Shown here: in pieces, positions 38,647-47,340 of the stretch
Numbering within the stretch: position 1 is the stretch's first letter
Layout: the number at the start of each line of letters is the position of its first letter
Assembly (NCBI RefSeq): GCF_001652915.1
Contig: NZ_BBQI01000017.1
Coordinates: 62,001 to 126,000, forward strand
DNA length: 64,000 nt
From: Cupriavidus sp. D384
Lineage (GTDB): Bacteria > Pseudomonadota > Gammaproteobacteria > Burkholderiales > Burkholderiaceae
Reading direction: 5' to 3'
Program-made: the position numbers and the translations under genes
Notes under the pieces: model-generated
Told to the model about the DNA's origin: nothing
Seen by the model: the letters and a program-made list of their open reading frames with translations, nothing else
Databases searched by the model: none

Positions 38647-40467
38647 TCAGCTTGCGTCGCGCGAAGCACGCTTGCGCTCGTGCTCCTTCAGGTGACGCTT
38701 GCGCAGGCGGATGCTCTTCGGCGTGATTTCCACCAGTTCGTCGTCGGCGATGAATTCCACCGCGTACTCCAGCGACATCTGGATCGGCGGCACCAGGCGC
38801 ACCGCTTCGTCGGTACCCGACGCGCGCACGTTGGTCAGCTGCTTGCCCTTGATCGGGTTCACGACCAGGTCGTTGTCGCGGCTGTGGATGCCGATGATCA
38901 TGCCTTCGTACAGTGCGTCGCCCGGCTTCACGAACATGCGGCCGCGGTCCTGCAGCTTCCACAGTGCGTAGGCCACGGCATCGCCGTCGTCCTGCGAAAT
39001 CAGCACGCCGTTATGGCGCTCGCCCAGGCCGCCTTCGCGCACCGGTGCGTAGTCGTCGAAGATGTGGCTGATCAGGCCGGTACCACGCGTCAGCGTCAGG
39101 AATTCACCCTGGAAGCCGATCAGGCCACGTGCCGGAATGCGGTATTCCAGACGGGTACGGCCCTTGCCGTCCGAAGCCATGTCCAGCAGTTCGCCCTTGC
39201 GGCGGCCCAGCTCTTCCATGACCGAACCCTGGTGGCCGTCTTCGACGTCCACGGTCAGCAGTTCGTACGGCTCGTTGCGGACACCGTCGATTTCCTTGAA
39301 CACCACGCGCGGACGCGACACGGCCAGCTCGTAGCCTTCGCGGCGCATGTTTTCCAGCAGGATGGTCAGGTGCAGTTCGCCACGGCCCGACACTTCGAAG
39401 ATGGTGTCGTCGCCGGTATCGGCCACGCGCAGCGCCACGTTCGACTTCAGTTCGCGGTCCAGGCGCTCGCGCAGCTGGCGGCTGGTCACGAACTTGCCTT
39501 CACGGCCGGCCAGCGGCGACGTGTTGACGCAGAAATTCATCGTCAGCGTCGGCTCGTCCACCTTCAGCATCGGCAGCGCGTCCTGGGCTTCCGGTGCGCA
39601 CACGGTGCAGCCGATGCCCAGTTCCTCGATACCGTTGATCAGCACGATGTCGCCGGCTTCCGCCTCTGACACGATTTCGCGCTCCAGGCCGCTGAACTTC
39701 AGCACCTGGTTGATACGGCCCTTGATCGGGTTGCCTTCCGGACCAAACTTGACCACCACGTCCTGCAGCGGCTTGGCGCGGCCACGCGAGATGCGGCCCA
39801 CGCCAATCTTGCCGACGTAGCTCGAGTAGTCCAGCGAAATGATCTGCATCTGCAGCGGACCGTTCGGGTCGTCGTTACGCACCGGCACCTTGTCCAGCAC
39901 GGTTTCGAACAGCGGCTTCATGTCGCCGTCGCGCACGTCTTCGGTCAGACCAGCGTAGCCGTTCAGGCCCGATGCGTAGATCACCGAGAAATCCAGCTGG
40001 TCGTCGTTGGCGCCCAGCTTGTCGAACAGGTCGAAAGTCTGGTTGATCACCCAGTCCGGACGGGCGCCCGGGCGGTCGATCTTGTTGATCACGACGATGG
40101 GCTTCAGGCCCAGGGCCAGTGCCTTGCGCGTCACGAAACGCGTTTGCGGCATCGGGCCTTCCACGGCGTCCACCAGCAGGAGCACGCCGTCGACCATCGA
40201 CAGCACGCGCTCCACTTCGCCGCCGAAGTCGGCGTGGCCCGGGGTATCAACGATGTTGATGTGCGTGCCGTTGTACTCGACGGCACAGTTCTTCGCGAGG
40301 ATGGTGATCCCGCGTTCCTTTTCCAGGTCGTTCGAGTCCATCACCCGTTCGGCGATTTGCTGGTTGTCGCGGAAGGTGCCTGCCTGGCGCAGGAGTTGGT
40401 CGACCAGGGTGGTCTTGCCATGATCGACGTGAGCGATGATGGCGATATTACGGATGGCGCGGGTCAT
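38647..40467 (-). CDS. typA: Translational GTPase TypA/BipA
   Basis: A 606-residue ribosome-associated GTPase. G1 [15 protein letters not shown] (residues 13-27), the switch I region with [16 protein letters not shown]3 [11 protein letters not shown] (74-84), G4 NKIDRPGAR (128-136). The C-terminal EF-G-like domains and the BipA-specific tail ([20 protein letters not shown]) are complete. It assists late assembly of the 50S subunit at low temperature and in stress. Length is normal. Confidence 0.96.
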   Translation of the reverse strand: MTRAIRNIAIIAHVDHGKTTLVDQLLRQAGTFRDNQQIAERVMDSNDLEKERGITILAKNCAVEYNGTHINIVDTPGHADFGGEVERVLSMVDGVLLLVDAVEGPMPQTRFVTRKALALGLKPIVVINKIDRPGARPDWVINQTFDLFDKLGANDDQLDFSVIYASGLNGYAGLTEDVRDGDMKPLFETVLDKVPVRNDDPNGPLQMQIISLDYSSYVGKIGVGRISRGRAKPLQDVVVKFGPEGNPIKGRINQVLKFSGLEREIVSEAEAGDIVLINGIEELGIGCTVCAPEAQDALPMLKVDEPTLTMNFCVNTSPLAGREGKFVTSRQLRERLDRELKSNVALRVADTGDDTIFEVSGRGELHLTILLENMRREGYELAVSRPRVVFKEIDGVRNEPYELLTVDVEDGHQGSVMEELGRRKGELLDMASDGKGRTRLEYRIPARGLIGFQGEFLTLTRGTGLISHIFDDYAPVREGGLGERHNGVLISQDDGDAVAYALWKLQDRGRMFVKPGDALYEGMIIGIHSRDNDLVVNPIKGKQLTNVRASGTDEAVRLVPPIQMSLEYAVEFIADDELVEITPKSIRLRKRHLKEHERKRASRDAS

Positions 40468-40662
40468 TCGGCGTCCCCTGAAGGCGGAGCTATCGGAAAA
40501 AATTAACCCGACATTCTAGCATGTTGCAGCGCAGAACACTCTATCGCTGTTCAGCATAGATCAAGAGACGCCATTGCGTTTTCCGCAATAACGAATTTCG
40601 GTACTTGAACATCACTTGTTACATGCTTATATTTGCCCAGGCAAAGATTGTAGCGACAAGAG
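40468..40662. other. Divergent intergenic region, typA and marR
   Basis: 195 bases between divergently transcribed genes. It holds a palindrome near the marR start, described separately, and AT-rich segments (AACGAATTTCGGTACTTGAA) that should contain promoters. No small gene seen. Confidence 0.5.
40632..40645. promoter_or_regulatory. Palindromic operator, probable MarR site
   Basis: Perfect inverted repeat TTTGCC-CA-GGCAAA centred 24 bases before the marR ATG. Such sites near the start of a MarR gene usually bind its product, so autorepression of the efflux operon is likely. The match is by structure; the regulator's own consensus is not known here. Confidence 0.6.
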
Positions 40663-41178
40663 ATGACGTACCCGACACCCCTCGATCCGTCCGAAGACCT
40701 GTTCGACCCCGCCGACTATGAAATCGGCAAGAGCGTAGGCTATCTGCTGACACGCGCGAAAAATACGCTGTCGCAAGGCGTGGAGCAGGAAGTCAGCAGC
40801 CTGGACATGACGCACGCGCAGGCCAGCTGCCTGATGATGCTGGCCAAAGGCGAGGCCACCACGGTAACCGACCTGGCCCGCAACCTGAACACCGATGCCG
40901 GATCGGTCACGCGACTGCTGAGCCGCATGGAAAAGCGCGGCCTCATTGCGCGCACGCGCCGTGACGACGACCGCCGCGTGGTAGACCTGTCCATCACCCC
41001 TGCCGGCATCGCCATGGTCGAGAAGCTGCCGGCCGTATTCTGCAATGTCATGCGCCGCCATTTCGAAGGCTTCAGCCATGACGAGATCGAGGTGCTGCGC
41101 GGCATGCTGCTGCGGATCATCGCCAACAACCGCAGCGCAGACCCTGCCGGCTGCCCGTTCGAGCGCAACACGGGATAG
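40663..41178 (+). CDS. MarR-family regulator of the efflux operon
   Basis: A 171-residue winged-helix protein. Helix-turn-helix KGEATTVTDLARNLNTDAGS and wing EKRGLIARTRRDDDRRVVDL (residues about 60-115) are typical, including the Asp-Asp-Arg-Arg wing tip. It precedes an efflux operon on the same strand with an 84-base gap. MarR proteins usually repress until a phenolic or drug ligand binds. The operator at 40632-40645 sits just ahead of it. Confidence 0.9.
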   Translation: MTYPTPLDPSEDLFDPADYEIGKSVGYLLTRAKNTLSQGVEQEVSSLDMTHAQASCLMMLAKGEATTVTDLARNLNTDAGSVTRLLSRMEKRGLIARTRRDDDRRVVDLSITPAGIAMVEKLPAVFCNVMRRHFEGFSHDEIEVLRGMLLRIIANNRSADPAGCPFERNTG

Positions 41179-41262
41179 GCCATCGACGATACCGAAGAAG
41201 AATTCCAAATCGTCAGATACGCCATTCCTGAAATCGCCAGACAGCGTCACAGTTCACACCCT

Positions 41263-42795
41263 ATGACCACCGCTCACTTCCTTCCCCACCGTGCCAGCCG
41301 CACGGGCCAGCTTCGCCGCACGGGCACGCTTGCGTTGACCGTGCTGGCAGCTGCCGTGCTGGCCGGATGCGCCGCGCTGGGCAATTCGCACAGCACGCAG
41401 ACGATGACCGAGGCCAGCACGCTGGCGTCGCCGCAAACCTTTGCCGGCGAACACGGCCAGTGGCCGTCGCAGGACTGGGTCGACCAGTTCCGTGACCCGC
41501 AGCTGCGTGTGCTGGTGGACGAGGCCATCCAGGGCAACCCGAACCTGCAGGTGGCATTTGGCCGCCTGGAAGCCTCGCGGGCGATGGCCGACGCCACCCG
41601 CTCCGCGCTCTACCCCGGTGTGGACTTCGAAGGCAGCCTGGTACGCCAGCGCTTTTCGGAAACGGACCTGTTCACGGGTACGCCGCTGGCAGGGTCCTGG
41701 CAGAACCAGTCGCGCCTGCAGCTGGGCCTGAACTGGGATCTCGACTTCTGGGGCAAGAACCGCGACGCGCTGGAAGCTGCGCTGTCCGATGACCGCGCGA
41801 TGGAAGCCGAAACCCAGGCCGCGCGTCTGATGCTGACCACGTCGGTCGCCCGCGGCTACAACCGCCTGGCCGCGCTGTACGCGCAGCGCGACGTGGCCGA
41901 ACGCGCCATCGCCCAGCGCCGCGACCTGACCGACCTGTCGCGCCAGCGCCTGGCCGCCGGCCTCGACACCCAGGTGGAAACCACCCAGGCACGCGGCACC
42001 GTGGCCGCCGCCCAGACCGACCTGCAGCGCGTGGACGAGGAAATCGCCCTGGCGCGCAACCAGATCGCCGCGCTGCTGGGCAAGGGGCCCGACCGGGGCC
42101 TGCAGATCGCCCGGCCGACGCTGCTGGCCAACGCCACGCCACAACTGCCCGACGACCTGACCATCGGCCTGATTGGCCGCCGTCCGGACATCGTGGCCGC
42201 GCGCTGGCGCGTGGAAGCCTCGTCCAAGGACATCACCGTGGCGAAGAAGGAATTCCTGCCCGACGTGAAGCTGACCGCCTTTGCCGGCGTGGCCTCGCTC
42301 GATCCGTCGAACCTGCTGATGAGCATGAGCCGCACGTTTGGCGTGGGGCCATCGGTGACGCTGCCGATCTTCCAGGGCGGCCGCCTGCGCGCCAACCTCA
42401 AGGGCAAGTATGCGCAGTACGACATCGCCGCGGCCAGCTACAACCAGACGTTGGTTGACGCACTGCGCGAGACCGCCGACACCGTGACCAGCATCCGCAG
42501 CGTGGACCAGCAGATCCAGACCCAGCGCGAGGCACTGGACCTGGCCGAGCATGCCTACTCGCTATCCACCACGCGCTACAAGGCGGGCCTGGGCACGCAA
42601 CTGACGGTGCTCAATGCCGAAAGCAACGTATTGCAGCAGCGCCGGCTGGCCACCGACCTGCAGGCGCGCAGGCTGGACCTGCAGATGAGCCTGATGAAGG
42701 CGCTGGGCGGTGGCTATCAGGAAGAAGCAGCCGCCCCGGGCGGCAATCCCGACACAGGCAAGCCCGCAGGCACGACCCAGGCCACCCAAGGCTGA
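41263..42795 (+). CDS. Outer membrane efflux lipoprotein (NodT family)
   Basis: A 510-residue TolC-like outer membrane channel. Signal peptide with lipobox LAGCA (acylated Cys36) is followed by the duplicated OEP repeat: WPSQDWVDQFRDPQLRVLVD, QLGLNWDLDFWGKNRDALEA, then VEASSKDITVAKKEFLPDVK and PSVTLPIFQGGRLRANLKGK. It spans the outer membrane for the pump encoded next. The C-terminal tail is Gly/Pro-rich. Confidence 0.93.
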   Translation: MTTAHFLPHRASRTGQLRRTGTLALTVLAAAVLAGCAALGNSHSTQTMTEASTLASPQTFAGEHGQWPSQDWVDQFRDPQLRVLVDEAIQGNPNLQVAFGRLEASRAMADATRSALYPGVDFEGSLVRQRFSETDLFTGTPLAGSWQNQSRLQLGLNWDLDFWGKNRDALEAALSDDRAMEAETQAARLMLTTSVARGYNRLAALYAQRDVAERAIAQRRDLTDLSRQRLAAGLDTQVETTQARGTVAAAQTDLQRVDEEIALARNQIAALLGKGPDRGLQIARPTLLANATPQLPDDLTIGLIGRRPDIVAARWRVEASSKDITVAKKEFLPDVKLTAFAGVASLDPSNLLMSMSRTFGVGPSVTLPIFQGGRLRANLKGKYAQYDIAAASYNQTLVDALRETADTVTSIRSVDQQIQTQREALDLAEHAYSLSTTRYKAGLGTQLTVLNAESNVLQQRRLATDLQARRLDLQMSLMKALGGGYQEEAAAPGGNPDTGKPAGTTQATQG

Positions 42796-42878
42796 TGGCA
42801 CCGGCTCCCGGCACCAGCCGATAGCACCGGCCGACACAAGACACGACGTCACATCGCAGAGATTCGAGAGATCCAATC

Positions 42879-44144
42879 ATGAGCACCAACCAGCAAGCAG
42901 CCCCCGCGGGCGACAACAACGGCAAGCGCAAGCGCCTGCTCGTTTCCCTGACCGCCGCGGTCGTGGTGGCCGGCATCGGCTATGGCCTGTACTGGGGCCT
43001 TTACGCCCGCCATTTCGAGAACACCGACGACGCCTACGTGGCCGGCAACGTGGTGCAGGTCACGCCGCTGGTGGGTGGCACCGTGGTGTCGATTGCCGCC
43101 GACGATACGCAACTGGTGACCGCCGGCCAGCCGCTGATCCAGCTCGATCGCGCCGACACGCAGGTCGCCATGGAGCAGGCCGAAGCCCAGCTTGCCCAGG
43201 CCGTGCGCGAAGTGCGCACGCTGTATGTGAACAATGGTTCGCTGTCGGCGCAGGTGGCACTGCGCGACGCCGACGTGGCAAAGGCCCGCGACGACCTGCG
43301 CCGCCGCCAGGCCATTGCCGGCTCGGGCGCCGTGTCGAGCGAGGAAATCGCCCACGCCCAGACCGCGCTGAAGGCCGCGGAGTCGGCGCTGGTTGCCGCC
43401 CGTGAGCAATTGGCATCGAACCAGGTGCTGACGGACCAGACCACGGTGGAAAAGCACCCGAACGTGCAGCGCGCCGCTGCCAGCCTGCGCTCGGCCTATC
43501 TGGCGTTTGCGCGCTCGACCATGCCGGCGCCGGTCACCGGCTACGTCGCCAAGCGGTCGGTGCAGGTGGGCCAGCGCGTGGCGCCCGGCACGCCCCTGAT
43601 GGCCGTGGTGCCGCTGGACCAGGTCTGGGTCGACGCGAACTTCAAGGAAGTGCAGATCACCCACATGCGGATCGGCCAGCCGGTTGAGCTGGAAGCCGAC
43701 GTCTATGGCTCGAAGGTCAAGTACACGGGCCATGTGGAAGGCTTCTCGGCCGGCACCGGTGCCGCGTTCTCGCTGTTGCCTGCGCAGAACGCCACCGGCA
43801 ACTGGATCAAGGTGGTGCAGCGCCTGCCGGTGCGGATCGCCCTGGATCCGCAGCAGCTCAAGGACCACCCGCTGCGCGTGGGCCTGTCGATGAACGTCAC
43901 GGTCGATGTGCGCAAGGAAGAAGGCGCGTCGCTGGTCAGCGCCAAGTCCGCCAAGCCGTTGCAGACCGATGTCTATGACAAGGTGGCGCAGGACGCCGAC
44001 GCGCTGATCGCCCGCATTATCGCGGTCAACAACGGCGGTCGCGTGCCGGCTCCGGGTGCGGCAAATCCTGCCGGCGCGGCCAGCGCGGCAAGTGCCGCGG
44101 CGGCCAATGCGGCCCGTGCGGCGGCCAAGCCCGCCCGTACCTGA
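42879..44144 (+). CDS. emrA: Membrane-fusion protein of an EmrA-type pump
   Basis: A 421-residue periplasmic adaptor. One N-terminal membrane helix (LLVSLTAAVVVAGIGYGLYW), then NTDDAYVAGNVVQVTPLVGG (lipoyl half), a coiled-coil hairpin, and the second lipoyl half APVTGYVAKRSVQVGQRVAP. VWVDANFKEVQITHMRIGQP is characteristic of EmrA/HlyD. The tail after residue 390 is Ala-rich. It links the inner membrane exporter to the NodT channel. Operon gap to the channel gene is 83 bases. Confidence 0.93.
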   Translation: MSTNQQAAPAGDNNGKRKRLLVSLTAAVVVAGIGYGLYWGLYARHFENTDDAYVAGNVVQVTPLVGGTVVSIAADDTQLVTAGQPLIQLDRADTQVAMEQAEAQLAQAVREVRTLYVNNGSLSAQVALRDADVAKARDDLRRRQAIAGSGAVSSEEIAHAQTALKAAESALVAAREQLASNQVLTDQTTVEKHPNVQRAAASLRSAYLAFARSTMPAPVTGYVAKRSVQVGQRVAPGTPLMAVVPLDQVWVDANFKEVQITHMRIGQPVELEADVYGSKVKYTGHVEGFSAGTGAAFSLLPAQNATGNWIKVVQRLPVRIALDPQQLKDHPLRVGLSMNVTVDVRKEEGASLVSAKSAKPLQTDVYDKVAQDADALIARIIAVNNGGRVPAPGAANPAGAASAASAAAANAARAAAKPART

Positions 44145-44181
44145 TCGATCCGAATTGACCCGCTTGACTGGCTGATTGCCC

Positions 44182-45789
44182 ATGGCTAATTCCACCACCG
44201 CAACGCCGGACGCCGGCGCGGCACCGGCCCCGAAGCCGGCGCCCGCCCGCCCCGCCGCGCATCCGCCGCTTACGGGCGGCAAGCTGATCCTGGGCACCAT
44301 CGCGCTGTCGCTCGCCACGTTCATGAACGTGCTCGATTCGTCGATTGCCAACGTGTCGATCCCGGCCATCTCGGGCGATCTCGGCGTATCGCCGAACCAG
44401 GGCACCTGGGTCATCACGTCGTTCGCCGTCGCCAACGCGATCTCGGTGCCGCTCACAGGCTGGCTGACCACGCGCTTTGGCGCGGTGCGCCTGTTCGTGC
44501 TGTCGATCCTGCTGTTCGTGGTGTCGTCGTGGCTGTGCGGCGTGGCGCCGAACCTGGAAACGCTGCTGGCCGCCCGCGTGCTGCAAGGCGCCGTGGCCGG
44601 CCCGATGATTCCGCTGTCGCAGGCGCTGCTGCTGGCAAGCTATCCGCCCGCCAGGAGTTCGATGGCCCTGGCGCTATGGGGCATGACCACGCTGGTGGCG
44701 CCCATCATGGGGCCGCTGCTGGGCGGCTGGATCTCGGACAACATGACCTGGCCGTGGATCTTCTACATCAACGTGCCGATCGGGATCGTGACGGCCTGGG
44801 TGACGTGGTCGATCTATCGCGACCGTGAAACGCCCACCAAGATGCTGCCGATCGACCGCATCGGCCTGGCGCTGCTGGTGATCTGGGTTGGATCGATGCA
44901 GCTGATGCTGGACAAGGGCAAGGAACTGGACTGGTTCCATTCCGGCGTGATCGTGGCGCTGGGCGTGACCGCCGTGGTCGGCTTCCTGTTCTTCCTGGCC
45001 TGGGAGCTTTACGAAAAGCATCCGATCGTCGACATCCACCTGTTCAAGGGCCGCAACTTCGCGGCCGGGGTGGTGGCGATCTCGGTGGCTTACGGCCTGT
45101 TCTTCGGCAACCTCGTGATCCTGCCGCTGTGGCTGCAGACCATCGTCGGCTACACCGCCACCGATGCCGGCCTGGTAACGGCGCCCGTGGGTATTTTCGC
45201 CATCATCCTGTCACCGATCATTGGCCGTGCGCTGCCGAAGGTCGATGCGCGCTGGGTGGCGACCACGGCGTTCATCACCTTCGGCGCGGTCAGCTTCATG
45301 CGGGCTGGCTTCACCACCGGCGTGGACACGCGCGCACTGGTGATTCCGACGCTGATCCAGGGCGCGGCCATGGCGATGTTCTTTATCCCGCTGACGTCGA
45401 TCATCCTGTCGGGCCAGCCGCCCGAGAAGATCCCGGCGGCCTCGGGCCTGTCGAACTTCGTGCGGATCACGTTCGGTGCCATCGGCGCGTCGATCTCGAC
45501 CACGGTCTGGGAAAACCGCTCGGCGCTGCATCACGCGCAACTGGTGGAACAGATCAACCCGTACAACCCGGCGTACCAGGCCCAGCTCGACCACCTGATG
45601 GAAATGGGCATGTCGAAGATGCAGGCCATCGGGCTGATCGAACGCAACATCTCGCTGCAGGCGTCGATGCTGGGCGCCAACGACATCTTCTGGATCTCGG
45701 GCGTGCTGTTCTTCGCGCTGATCGGCTTTGTGTGGCTGACCAAGCGCGCCAAGGGCGGCGGCGGCGCCGACGCGGCCGGCGCACACTGA
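44182..45789 (+). CDS. emrB: DHA2-family multidrug exporter (EmrB type)
   Basis: A 535-residue 14-helix MFS pump. Motif A and following region are seen in GWLTTRFGAVRLFVLSILLF (residues about 93-112); motif C-like MGPLLGGWISDNMTWPWIFY at about 177-196; VLDSSIANVSIPAISGDLGV at the first helix. It uses the proton gradient to drive drugs through EmrA and the NodT channel. A TTG six bases upstream in frame is possible; ATG at 44182 is preferred. Confidence 0.94.
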   Translation: MANSTTATPDAGAAPAPKPAPARPAAHPPLTGGKLILGTIALSLATFMNVLDSSIANVSIPAISGDLGVSPNQGTWVITSFAVANAISVPLTGWLTTRFGAVRLFVLSILLFVVSSWLCGVAPNLETLLAARVLQGAVAGPMIPLSQALLLASYPPARSSMALALWGMTTLVAPIMGPLLGGWISDNMTWPWIFYINVPIGIVTAWVTWSIYRDRETPTKMLPIDRIGLALLVIWVGSMQLMLDKGKELDWFHSGVIVALGVTAVVGFLFFLAWELYEKHPIVDIHLFKGRNFAAGVVAISVAYGLFFGNLVILPLWLQTIVGYTATDAGLVTAPVGIFAIILSPIIGRALPKVDARWVATTAFITFGAVSFMRAGFTTGVDTRALVIPTLIQGAAMAMFFIPLTSIILSGQPPEKIPAASGLSNFVRITFGAIGASISTTVWENRSALHHAQLVEQINPYNPAYQAQLDHLMEMGMSKMQAIGLIERNISLQASMLGANDIFWISGVLFFALIGFVWLTKRAKGGGGADAAGAH

Positions 45790-45817
45790 CCGGCCGGCAT
45801 TGTGCATGAGGCATGAA

Positions 45818-45851
45818 AAAAGGGCATCGATCCATATATCGATGCCCTTTT
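45818..45851. terminator. Bidirectional terminator, emrB and truB
   Basis: AAAAGGGCATCGAT / ATCGATGCCCTTTT, 14-bp perfect stem with a six-base loop, between convergent operons. Confidence 0.92.
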
Positions 45852-45886
45852 GCTTTGGACGCTTTCTTGAGAGCCGCCGGTAAAAC

Positions 45887-46828
45887 TCAGAGTTTTACGA
45901 GCCGCTCCGGCCGCAAGGCCCCGTCCCGCATCCGCGCCACACCAAGCAGCCTGCCATCGTCGCCATAGACACGCGTCAGCGCGCCCTCTTCCGCCACCAG
46001 CCCCTCGGGCAGATCGCGGCGCGCGATGCGCTGGCCCTGCACGAAACGGCCAGCCGACGCGGCATCGAGTTGCACGGGCGCGCAGCGCTGCAGCAACGCA
46101 TCCACCGGCGCCAGCAGCGTAGGCCGCACGTCGTCGGGGTGTGCATCAATCTGCTCCAGCGTGACCGCGCCCTCCAGCGTCAGATCGCCCACGCCAGTAC
46201 GCCGCAGCCCCGTCAGGTGAGCGCCGCAACCAAGCGCTTCGCCAATATCTTCGGCCAGCGTGCGGATATACGTGCCCTTGCTGCAGGTCACGCGCATCGT
46301 AAAACGACTATTTTCCAGGTCAACATCGAGCAGCGTGATCGCGTGGATGGTCACCTGGCGTGCCGCGCGTTCAACCGTCTGCCCTGCCCGCGCATATTCG
46401 TAGAGCGGCTTGCCGTCCTTCTTCAGCGCCGAGTACATCGGGGGCACCTGTTCGATTTCGCCCGTGAAACGCACGATCGCTGCGTCAAGCGCCGCGCGGT
46501 CGCAGGTCACCGGCCGTTCGCTGACGATATCGCCCTCCGCGTCGCCGGTGGTCGTGGTGGCGCCCAGGCGCACTGCGGCTTCGTAGGTCTTGTCGGCGTC
46601 GAGCAGGTCCTGCGAGAACTTGGTGGCCTCGCCAAAGCACAGCGGCAACAGGCCGGTCGCCAGCGGATCGAGCGTACCGGTATGGCCGGCCTTGTTCGCG
46701 CGCAGCAGGCGCTTGGCGCGCACCAGCGCATCGTTGGACGACAGGCCCAGCGGCTTGTCGAGCAGCAGCACGCCATGCACGTCACGACGCGGCAGCCGGG
46801 GCGGACGGTTGGCTTGGGAATCGGTCAT
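45887..46828 (-). CDS. truB: tRNA pseudouridine-55 synthase
   Basis: A 313-residue enzyme forming pseudouridine 55 in the T-loop of tRNA. VHGVLLLDKPLGLSSNDALV begins the catalytic domain; KAGHTGTLDPLATGLLPLCF contains the catalytic Asp in Gly-Thr-Leu-Asp. VTCSKGTYIRTLAEDIGEAL follows. The C-terminal PUA-like domain starts near residue 245. It is the last gene of the rimP-nusA-infB-rbfA-truB operon. Confidence 0.96.
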   Translation of the reverse strand: MTDSQANRPPRLPRRDVHGVLLLDKPLGLSSNDALVRAKRLLRANKAGHTGTLDPLATGLLPLCFGEATKFSQDLLDADKTYEAAVRLGATTTTGDAEGDIVSERPVTCDRAALDAAIVRFTGEIEQVPPMYSALKKDGKPLYEYARAGQTVERAARQVTIHAITLLDVDLENSRFTMRVTCSKGTYIRTLAEDIGEALGCGAHLTGLRRTGVGDLTLEGAVTLEQIDAHPDDVRPTLLAPVDALLQRCAPVQLDAASAGRFVQGQRIARRDLPEGLVAEEGALTRVYGDDGRLLGVARMRDGALRPERLVKL

Positions 46829-46900
46829 TGCGGGGAAGATGTTTGCGGCGCCGGCCCGCAGGCCGGCTCGCGAGAAAACGGCACGAACAAGGCCGGAGCC

Positions 46901-47272
46901 TTATTCGTCGTCCTTGGCGCGCGTCGAGTTGGCTTCGTTGATCAGCTTCGACATCTCGATCGCATGCTCCACCGACGTGTCGTGATGGAAGTGCAGCGTC
47001 GGCACGGTATGGATATGCAGACGCTTGAACAGCAGCGAATGCAGGTAGCCCGCCTTTTCCTTGAGGATGCCGGCCGCCACCTCGGGCTCGGCACCAAGCA
47101 CCGTGAAATACACCTTGGCATGCGCGTAGTCGGGCGTCAGCGACACCGACTGCAGCGTTACCAGCCCCAGGCGCGGATCGCGGAGCTCGCGCTGGATCAT
47201 CTCGGCCAGTTCCTTCTGGATCTGGTCGGACAAGCGCAAATTACGGGAAGAGATATTGCCTTTCTTGGCCAT
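46901..47272 (-). CDS. rbfA: Ribosome-binding factor A
   Basis: A 123-residue KH-like protein that acts in late 30S maturation and cold adaptation. [40 protein letters not shown] and [12 protein letters not shown] form the conserved core. The C-terminal [20 protein letters not shown] is complete. It lies 68 bases from infB and 72 from truB. Confidence 0.96.
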   Translation of the reverse strand: MAKKGNISSRNLRLSDQIQKELAEMIQRELRDPRLGLVTLQSVSLTPDYAHAKVYFTVLGAEPEVAAGILKEKAGYLHSLLFKRLHIHTVPTLHFHHDTSVEHAIEMSKLINEANSTRAKDDE

Positions 47273-47340
47273 GCAAAACTTTTTGCTTTACCGATGATGT
47301 GAAAACGGCAGGCCGGAGCCTGCCGTCTTTGCGTATCGCC

